Source: Lentisphaeria bacterium (GTDB lineage Bacteria > Verrucomicrobiota > Lentisphaeria > Oligosphaerales > JAFGRS01). Taken from it: 5,951 nt of DNA. Both the position numbers and the translations under genes were made by a program. Numbering within the stretch: the first letter of the stretch is position 1; every line of letters starts with the position of its first letter. The notes below the pieces were generated by a model that was not told the origin of the DNA, searched no databases, and saw only the letters and a program-made list of their open reading frames with translations. This document shows positions 1-4,726 of the stretch, piece by piece. The stretch is taken from NCBI GenBank assembly GCA_016935045.1, contig JAFGRS010000723.1, positions 1-5,951 on the forward strand, given 5' to 3'.

Positions 1-172
1 CACGGGGGGGGTGTTTTCCGGACGCCGACAGCCCCCCCCCGGGACCGGAAAACGGTGAATCCGGCGGTTCCCCTGCGGCGAGGGGCATGGGGGGGCGTCC
101 GGCCGTGTCTTTCCCGCGGGAGAAAGGGGCTCGCCCCAATAGCGACGGAGGACGGTTCGTTTCAGAAGGGAG
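1..172. other. Non-coding upstream region with homopolymer runs and small hairpins
   Basis: I see no supportable gene here. The stretch opens with a run of eight G (4-11) and a run of nine C (32-40) that could pair. A perfect 9-bp inverted repeat, GTTTTCCGG at 13-21 and CCGGAAAAC at 45-53, overlaps them. Two further short hairpins follow: CCCCT/AGGGG at 70-74 and 81-85, and GGGG/CCCC at 126-129 and 134-137. No T-run follows any stem, so none is a classical intrinsic terminator. I found no good -35/-10 pair for the gene starting at 173, though its promoter should lie here or further upstream. Confidence 0.5.
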
Positions 173-2206
173 ATGGTCTGGGCTGAGTGGACGGAGGCGT
201 TGCAGGGCTGCAGGGCCCGGCTCACGGGGCATGGCGAAGCGGGCGAGCGAGCGATGGCACAGACGCAGGCGAACGGTTACTCGGCGGTGGCAGGTGACGA
301 GGCGGCGGGCCTGGGCGATTTGCCGGTCCTGTTGGGCGCTCTTGCCATCGCGACGATGGGGTCCCAGATCCGCTTCCCGGCGTTGGGGGGAAGGGTCTCA
401 CCGGCGGATATGGCGCTGGCGGTCGCGCTGGTGGCAGTGCTCTGGGACCTGTTCCGGCGGCGCACCTCGCTGCGTTATCCGTTGCTGCTGGGGGTGGCCC
501 TTGGGCTCTATGTCCTCAGCGGGTTGGTGGCGCGCGCGGGGCGTGCCGGTGCGCTGGAATCGGTGCAGCGGTTTGAGCAGTTGTTTTGCGCCTTCCTGGT
601 GTTTCTGGTGTTTTTTCACCGTCGGCGCCGGTGGTTTGTGCCGTTGTTCAGCGCTCTCCTGGCGCTGAACGTACTTGTTGCCGCTCTGCAGGTGTTGCGC
701 CACGGCTACGGTTCGGTGTTGCCTCCGGCGGACGTGGCGGCATTGCCATGGGGGTTTGGCGGGGCGTACAGCGGGCTTTTCCGGAGTCGTGTAGCCTTGG
801 GCCTGTTCCTGGGCTCGGGCCTGGTGTTGGTACAGCCATCGTGGCTGGCCTGGGCGGAGCGGTCCCGGGTGCGGCTCGTACTGGTGGTGGTGGGAACGGG
901 CCTGGTGCTGTCCATGATTGCCTATGGGCCGTTGCTGGTCCTGGCCGGCGTGGTGCTCTTGACGGCGGGCCTGTTTGCCGGCAGGCGGGCCGCCGCCGCG
1001 AATGCCGTGGCCCTGTTCGTGGCCGTCCTCTTCCTCGCCGTCTGGGGACCGTCCACCCTATCCCAATCCCTGAGTCTCTTCCGACCCGGTGAGGGGGAAG
1101 TCAAAACGTGCTATGCCGACACCGTAGCGGCCATGCGCATGGCTGCCCGGAGACCGTGGACCGGCGTGGGAGCGGGAACATATCAGATGTACATCGGGCG
1201 CTGCTACGGCGAACTCCCCAACCCCAACTACAACGACATCGAGACGGACACCCAGTCCGGCGTGGGCATTCTCTTCGGCACCGTCGGCTATCCGGCGGGT
1301 CTTGCCATGCTCGTGGCCATTCTGGCCTGCGCCGTGGGGGCGTTCCGGCGCTACTGCCGCGTCCCGGCCGGCGATCCTCTCCATCTCGGGGCCGGGTCCG
1401 CGCTGGCGGTGTATCTGCCGGCGATGCTGGTCACCGATCCCTTCGTACGGGGGCCGGCGTGGTGCCTGACCATGGCCCTGGCGCTGGCTTTCGACGGGGA
1501 CGAGCAATCCCCGAGCCCGGCCCTGAAGCTGGACCTCCGGCGCGTGGTCGGGGCGGGGGTCATCTACGCGGCGGCGGCAGGCCTGCTGTTCGTCCTGCCG
1601 ACGAAGGACGCGCTTGCCCATGTCCCCGGCGCCGTCTCACGGCCGCGTCCGGAGCGGAAACTGGCCGCGGTGACAGCCCCCGATACGGGCGCCGAATCGG
1701 GCTCCGCGGCGGCCGTGAACGGGGTGCCCGCGGGCAACGGAGCGATGGATTTCTTCCGCGTGATCGACGCGGGGGATGCCGTCGAGGTGGCTGCCCCCAT
1801 GGAGAAGGGCACGGATTCCCAGGCCGCCCGGGGGGTCATTCTGCGGATTCCGGACAAGAAAGGGGTGCCGCCGGAAGGGGAGGAGCCGGACATGAAGTAC
1901 GGCGGTGCGGCCTTTGACGTCGAGGTCGCCGCGCCCCTCACGTGCAAGATCTGGCTCCGGGTGTGGTGGGAGGGATCCTGCGGCAACACCGTTGCCCTGC
2001 GGGTGGGGCAGGAGGAGAAGGCGGTCACGGTGGGAAACGACGGGACGTACGACGTCTGGCACTGGATGGAGTCGCCGAAGACCTATCCCTTTGCTCCCGG
2101 CACGCATCGCGTGTATGTCCTCAACCGTGAGGACGGGATCCGGGTCGACCAGATCCTGATCACGAACGACATGGAGTACTATCCCCAGGGGATCGAGGAG
2201 GAATGA
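173..2206 (+). CDS. O-antigen ligase/polymerase-like (Wzy_C type) membrane protein with C-terminal carbohydrate-binding-like domain
   Basis: This 677-residue protein is probably an inner-membrane glycan polymerase or ligase. About eleven or twelve hydrophobic segments are visible, for example near residues 46-64, 79-94, 102-120, 135-148, 153-171, 207-220, 234-268, 275-292, 365-391, 407-421 and 459-476. The long loop after residue 300 carries RPWTGVGAG (327-335), which resembles the 'HP..GVG.G' motif of O-antigen ligase/Wzy_C proteins. The His usually found further along that loop in WaaL ligases is not evident; the stretch reads ETDTQSGVG (357-365). After the last membrane segment comes a low-complexity linker (about 480-524) and a soluble domain (about 525-670) rich in aromatics, including YDVWHW, PGTHRVYV and NREDGIRVDQILITND. 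That resembles jelly-roll carbohydrate-binding modules; by topology it should be periplasmic. The start at 173 has AGAAGG close upstream with only 3 nt spacing. ATG 254 (residue 28, MAQTQ) is a plausible alternative with a weaker ribosome site. The polymerase/ligase family call is fairly sure; the glycan and exact reaction are unknown. Confidence 0.8.
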   Translation: MVWAEWTEALQGCRARLTGHGEAGERAMAQTQANGYSAVAGDEAAGLGDLPVLLGALAIATMGSQIRFPALGGRVSPADMALAVALVAVLWDLFRRRTSLRYPLLLGVALGLYVLSGLVARAGRAGALESVQRFEQLFCAFLVFLVFFHRRRRWFVPLFSALLALNVLVAALQVLRHGYGSVLPPADVAALPWGFGGAYSGLFRSRVALGLFLGSGLVLVQPSWLAWAERSRVRLVLVVVGTGLVLSMIAYGPLLVLAGVVLLTAGLFAGRRAAAANAVALFVAVLFLAVWGPSTLSQSLSLFRPGEGEVKTCYADTVAAMRMAARRPWTGVGAGTYQMYIGRCYGELPNPNYNDIETDTQSGVGILFGTVGYPAGLAMLVAILACAVGAFRRYCRVPAGDPLHLGAGSALAVYLPAMLVTDPFVRGPAWCLTMALALAFDGDEQSPSPALKLDLRRVVGAGVIYAAAAGLLFVLPTKDALAHVPGAVSRPRPERKLAAVTAPDTGAESGSAAAVNGVPAGNGAMDFFRVIDAGDAVEVAAPMEKGTDSQAARGVILRIPDKKGVPPEGEEPDMKYGGAAFDVEVAAPLTCKIWLRVWWEGSCGNTVALRVGQEEKAVTVGNDGTYDVWHWMESPKTYPFAPGTHRVYVLNREDGIRVDQILITNDMEYYPQGIEEE

Positions 2207-2982
2207 TGGCGGGGAACCCCTTGCGACTGCCGGCATTCCTGTTCCTGGTCTGCGTTCTGGGGGCCGCGGCGGCAGAGGAAGCCGACCCCGACGCCGAGGC
2301 CGGTGTCCCGATCGAGGAGGAGACGGAGCTTGCCTCGCTGCCGCCGGAGGCCTTTCTGGCGGAGGTCCGGCGTCCCTTTCGCCAGGATGCCTGGGGGGAA
2401 GCCACCGGCTCGATCCAGTCCATCTCCGACAAGGACGGGGAACTCCGTGCCGCGGTCCGGATCCGCCTGACCTTCTCGCCCGAGTCCCTGCACGCGCAAC
2501 TCGTCCTCAACGACACGAACGTCTACGCCTTCGAGCAGACGCACGGCGGCGCCGCGGCTCCCGCCACCACACTGGACCTCCCCGAGACGGAGACCCCGCC
2601 CCGCCTCTTCAGCCTGGGGATCGAGCCGGAGGACCTCACCTTCGCCTTCATCTACTGGGAGTTCCGGCGTGAGCATCCCGGCGAACAGGTCCTGCGCCGC
2701 GAGTGCCGGGTGATGGAGCTGGCACACCCCGACGGCAAGGGCACGGTGAAGGTCTGGTTCAGCGCGGCCCATGGCTTCCCGATGAAGGCGGAATGGTACC
2801 GTGCCGGCGCCGAAACGCCCTGGCGCAGCATGGCACTGAAGGGGGCGAAGAAGCACGCCAAGGACCTCTGGTTCGTCAAGGAGATGCGCCTCGAGGGAGC
2901 GGGGTGGAAGACCAAAGTGCGTTTCGACCATGCCGAGATCAACCCCGTCGAAGACCGTGCCGCCCCCCTCGTCGAACCCTGA
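2206..2982 (+). CDS. Secreted LolA-like protein (outer membrane lipoprotein-sorting family)
   Basis: This 258-residue protein has an N-terminal Sec signal (basic start, hydrophobic core LPAFLFLVCVLGAAAA at about 8-23) with no lipobox, so a periplasmic location is likely. An acidic linker (24-46) precedes the mature domain (about 47-246). The order of segments fits the LolA-like / TP_0789 type of outer-membrane lipoprotein-sorting proteins: a strand-rich start, LTFAFIYWEF (144-153), a Cys-containing strand RRECRVMEL (164-172), then GTVKVWFSAAHGFPMKAEWY (179-198) and a late RLEG...KTKVRFDHAEINP segment. Such folds bind lipid-like ligands; the cargo here is unknown. The preceding gene's TGA (2204-2206) overlaps the start, indicating translational coupling. 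Two adjacent ATGs exist, 2203 and 2206. I chose 2206 because GGAGG at 2197-2201 sits 4 nt before it but only 1 nt before 2203. The coding call is strong; the family call rests on pattern resemblance. Confidence 0.78.
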   Translation: MAGNPLRLPAFLFLVCVLGAAAAEEADPDAEAGVPIEEETELASLPPEAFLAEVRRPFRQDAWGEATGSIQSISDKDGELRAAVRIRLTFSPESLHAQLVLNDTNVYAFEQTHGGAAAPATTLDLPETETPPRLFSLGIEPEDLTFAFIYWEFRREHPGEQVLRRECRVMELAHPDGKGTVKVWFSAAHGFPMKAEWYRAGAETPWRSMALKGAKKHAKDLWFVKEMRLEGAGWKTKVRFDHAEINPVEDRAAPLVEP

Positions 2983-3019
2983 GCCTTGCAGCGCCCTACC
3001 CTCCCGGGGCAGATCCAGC

Positions 3020-3056
3020 CCGAGCCGCGGCTCCGGCGGCAGAAGTGCCGCCTCGG
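3020..3056 (+). terminator. GC-rich stem-loop cluster 3' of the polymerase/LolA-like operon, possible terminator
   Basis: Starting 38 nt after the stop codon of the LolA-like gene there is a perfect 12-bp palindrome, GAGCCGCGGCTC (3022-3033). A perfect 7-bp stem with a 4-nt loop follows, GGCGGCAGAAGTGCCGCC (3035-3052). An outer CCGAG/CTCGG pairing (3020-3024 with 3052-3056) is also possible. The position suits transcription termination or protection of the mRNA 3' end, but no T-tract follows, so intrinsic termination is uncertain. Confidence 0.4.
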
Positions 3057-3075
3057 ACCCGGGGCGTTGCCGATG

Positions 3076-3139
3076 GTGGACGTCCCTGAGCGGGGTCGGA
3101 GTCCCGCCTTAAGGTGGACAGCTCTGCGGCGGCTTCAGC
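3076..3139 (+). repeat. Left copy of a divergent inverted repeat pair
   Basis: Read on the + strand, this copy runs from GTGGACGTCCC through GTCGGAGTCCCGC (3095-3107) to GCTTCAGC (3132-3139). It aligns with the reverse complement of 3169-3225. Shared blocks, in the same order, are GTGGA-CGTCCC, GTCGGAGTnCCGC (12 of 13 identical), a short hairpin and GCTTCAGC (8 of 8). This copy carries about 7 extra bases (TGAGCGGG region) after CGTCCC. Its internal hairpin is CCGCCTTAAGGTGG (3104-3117). No open frame here looks like a protein. It is best described as a non-coding interspersed-type repeat; I cannot test for further copies outside the window. Confidence 0.6.
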
Positions 3140-3168
3140 CCCCGTCTCTCGTCCCACTCTCCCCGCTC

Positions 3169-3225
3169 GCTGAAGCGTCGCTGCGGCTTCCGCGTGAACG
3201 CGGTACTCCGACGGGGACGCTCCAC
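3169..3225 (-). repeat. Right copy of the same repeat, in opposite orientation
   Basis: This is the 57-bp partner of the copy at 3076-3139. On the + strand it begins with GCTGAAGC (3169-3176) and ends with GGGACGCTCCAC (3214-3225), so the reverse complement matches the left copy. The corresponding internal hairpin is CCGCGTGAACGCGG (3190-3203). Its stem bases differ from the left copy on both sides in a way that keeps pairing. The two copies are separated by a pyrimidine-rich spacer of 29 bp (3140-3168). Confidence 0.6.
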
Positions 3226-3524
3226 GGGCCGTGGCGGCGCTGGGGTCGGCGACGGGGTCCGAGACGATGCGATGGGGCTCTTCTGCCTCTGCCGGGCAGG
3301 ACGCTCGGCAGGACCAGCATCGTGGTTGCCCTACACTCTCCAGGTCGAACTCCTCCTCGGGTCCATCGATCCCAACGATTGCGTCATGCACCCGTCCTTC
3401 CGTGCAAGGGGGAAATCGGCGCGATTCCGGGGTATGTTGGGTATGGCGGCAAGCCGATCGGACGCCTGGTCGTGTTCCCCGCGGAGGGATGGACGGGGCG
3501 GCTTTGGACGGGATGGATGGTTTG
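3226..3524. other. Gene-free stretch of about 300 bp
   Basis: I see no supportable gene. The reading frame of the downstream TIM-barrel gene happens to stay open back to 3194, but the upstream residues do not resemble that family. The only small-scale features are a 12-nt-spaced direct repeat of GGCAGGAC (3295-3302 and 3307-3314) and a G-rich stretch with GGACGGG twice (3491-3497 and 3506-3512). TTGGAC at 3504-3509 resembles a -35 box, but no matching -10 lies 16-18 nt downstream. Confidence 0.45.
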
Positions 3525-3556
3525 TGGTTTGCCCCGTTCGGGCCAAGCCAGAGGAG
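3525..3556 (+). promoter_or_regulatory. Dyad/stem-loop abutting the ribosome binding site of the TIM-barrel gene
   Basis: A 26-bp dyad occupies 3525-3550. The left arm TGGTTTGCCCCG (3525-3536) and right arm CGGGCCAAGCCA (3539-3550) are complementary at 10 of 12 positions, around a central TT. In RNA one of the two exceptions is a G-U pair. The last base of the right arm is the first base of the Shine-Dalgarno sequence AGAGGAG (3550-3556), which lies 9 nt before ATG 3566. The placement suits either an operator or an mRNA hairpin that affects ribosome access. Which of these, if either, is inference. Confidence 0.45.
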
Positions 3557-3565
3557 TATGGTATC

Positions 3566-4408
3566 ATGATCATGGGCTGCTTTGCTCTGGTGGAGCCCTT
3601 CACGCCGTTGGAGCGGCAGTTTGCGGCGCTTTCCGAGTTGGGCATTGCCTACGCCGACATCACCGACAGCCATGACGGCGCCTCCCTCGGGGCCGAATTC
3701 GGCTTTGCGGCCACGGCCAGTCTCGATGGTTATCCGGGGACGATACGCGACATGGCGGCGCGGCATGGCATCACCCTGGTTTCGGTCTGTGCCCATGCGA
3801 ATCTCCTCGACCCGACCAGTCCGGAGCGTTATGGCACGGCACAGATCATCAAGTCGATCCGTCTGGCCCATCTCCTCGGCATCAGCGAGGTCATCACCAC
3901 GGAGGGGGATCCAAAGACCGCCTTCGGCCGGGCCTTGCGCGCTCCGGAGCGTCTGTTCACGATCCGGGAGAAGCTCCAGGCCCCCATCGAGTGGGCGGAA
4001 TACCTTGGCATCCGCCTGCTCCTCGAGACCCATGGGATCGTCACCGACTCCGTGGAGGGCATGGAGACGCTGCTGGCCGCACTCGGCCACGAGGACACGA
4101 TCGGCATCTGCCTCGACACCGGCAACAGCTGGCTCGGGGGCGCCGACCCCATCGATTTCGTGCGGACCTTCGGCCCCCGCATACGGCATGTGCACTGGAA
4201 GGACATGCCGGCGGGTTGGGAGTCAAGACGCGGCACGCTGTACGGCTGCGGCATGGCGGTGATCCCCCTGGGAGACGGGGTGGTGGACCTGCAGGGGATC
4301 ATCCGGGAACTGCGTGCGGTGGGCTTCGACGGTCCCACGACCCTCGAAGTCGCCGGAACGGAACATGTGCGGCGTTCCATCCAGCGGCTGCGCGAATGGA
4401 CGTCGTGA
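3566..4408 (+). CDS. Sugar phosphate isomerase/epimerase-like TIM-barrel protein (AP endonuclease 2 / xylose isomerase-like superfamily)
   Basis: This 280-residue protein has the normal length for single-domain members of the xylose isomerase-like TIM-barrel superfamily, which isomerise, epimerise or dehydrate sugars and polyols using a divalent metal. Family signs in order are SVCAHANLLD (73-82), a helix rich in IKSIRLAHLLG (95-105), LLLETHG with E154 and H156, GICLDTGN with D184 and N187 (180-187), RHVHWKD with H208, H210 and D213, and IPLGDGVVD...GFDGPTTLEVAG ending at E261. E154, D184, H210 and E261 are the likely metal-site ligands by family analogy. No signal peptide is visible, so it is probably cytoplasmic. 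Start 3566 was chosen because AGAGGAG lies 9 nt upstream and upstream in-frame codons encode unrelated residues; ATG 3572 is an in-frame alternative. The true substrate cannot be read from the sequence. The nearby ThuA gene suggests carbohydrate breakdown. Confidence 0.88.
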   Translation: MIMGCFALVEPFTPLERQFAALSELGIAYADITDSHDGASLGAEFGFAATASLDGYPGTIRDMAARHGITLVSVCAHANLLDPTSPERYGTAQIIKSIRLAHLLGISEVITTEGDPKTAFGRALRAPERLFTIREKLQAPIEWAEYLGIRLLLETHGIVTDSVEGMETLLAALGHEDTIGICLDTGNSWLGGADPIDFVRTFGPRIRHVHWKDMPAGWESRRGTLYGCGMAVIPLGDGVVDLQGIIRELRAVGFDGPTTLEVAGTEHVRRSIQRLREWTS

Positions 4409-4425
4409 GGCCGGGCACGCGGGCC

Positions 4426-4509
4426 CCCGCGGGCAGCATGCGCCTTCGGGTGTCATGGCCCGTCGTGGGCGACGGGGGCCGGGCCGAGCCAGGCGGATGC
4501 TGCCGCGGG
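4426..4509. repeat. Long imperfect palindrome (84 nt) after the TIM-barrel gene, possible terminator or structured RNA
   Basis: Starting 17 nt after the TIM-barrel stop codon, CCCGCGGGCAGCAT (4426-4439) pairs with ATGCTGCCGCGGG (4497-4509) with one bulge. CGCCT (4441-4445) then pairs with AGGCG (4491-4495), and TCGG (4446-4449) with CCGA (4484-4487). At the centre lies a perfect 7-bp stem, CCCGTCG/CGACGGG (4459-4465 and 4470-4476), with a TGGG loop, extendable by GG/CC across a 2-nt bulge. It could end transcription, stabilise the mRNA, or be a repetitive palindromic element. There is no T-tract. Confidence 0.5.
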
Positions 4510-4531
4510 TGTACTTCCATGCCCGGGGGAA

Positions 4532-4609
4532 ACGCCGTGGCGCCCGCGATGCCCGACGGCAGGAGGGGTTCGCGGCGTGCCGGGGTCCGGCGCAGGACCC
4601 GCCCGCGTC
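4532..4609. repeat. 78-bp direct repeat, copy 1
   Basis: The unit begins ACGCCGTGG and ends GGACCCGCCCGCGTC. It recurs 90 bp downstream at 4622-4698 with four substitutions and one single-base deletion in a G-run. It contains a 6-bp hairpin, GGGTCC (4583-4588) with GGACCC (4595-4600). The single-base indel shifts any reading frame between copies, which argues against a coding repeat. Bases 4610-4621 separate the copies. Confidence 0.8.
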
Positions 4610-4621
4610 AAGGCTCGGGAG

Positions 4622-4698
4622 ACGCCGTGGAGCCCGCGATGCCCGACGGAAGGAGGGTTCGCGGTATGCCGGGGTCCGGCGCAGGACCCGCCCGCGTC
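4622..4698. repeat. 77-bp direct repeat, copy 2
   Basis: This is the second tandem copy of the unit at 4532-4609, ending 28 nt before the ThuA start codon. It carries the same internal GGGTCC/GGACCC hairpin (4672-4677 and 4684-4689). The high identity suggests a fairly recent duplication, or maintenance of a functional or mobile unit. With only two copies and a 12-bp gap, it is not a CRISPR array. Confidence 0.8.
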
Positions 4699-4718
4699 CG
4701 GTGCGGGTCCCATGGAGA
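4672..4718 (+). promoter_or_regulatory. Overlapping alternative hairpins next to the ThuA-gene ribosome binding site
   Basis: GGACCC at 4684-4689 can pair upstream with GGGTCC (4672-4677). Alternatively, as GGACCCGC (4684-4691), it pairs downstream with GCGGGTCC (4703-4710), a perfect 8-bp stem with an 11-nt loop. The two pairings exclude each other. The downstream stem ends 3 bases before the Shine-Dalgarno GGAGA (4714-4718), which lies 8 nt before ATG 4727. This geometry resembles a leader that could alter ribosome access or transcription; no known riboswitch class is recognised. Confidence 0.3.
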
Positions 4719-4726
4719 ATCGAGCG

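Noticed and set aside
1108..1917. 269-codon + strand frame inside the polymerase gene
   Set aside because: Arg/Gly/Pro-rich translation typical of an out-of-frame GC-rich shadow; the overlapping frame has clear membrane segments and the Wzy_C-like motif.
3504..3532. Sigma-70-type promoter with TTGGAC as -35
   Set aside because: No acceptable -10 hexamer is found 16-18 nt downstream (GTTTGC at 17 nt).
3194..3565. N-terminal extension of the TIM-barrel gene back to 3194
   Set aside because: The in-frame residues do not resemble the family, the extension begins inside the right repeat copy, and a good ribosome site at 3550-3556 fits ATG 3566.
2996..4195. Long open frame of 399 codons on the minus strand
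   Set aside because: It spans the repeat pair and runs antisense to the TIM-barrel gene, whose metal-site motifs are convincing. The minus-strand translation shows no recognisable domain; it is a product of high GC.
4532..4698. CRISPR array
   Set aside because: Only two copies, unit of 78 bp and a 12-bp gap; size and spacing do not fit CRISPR repeats and spacers.
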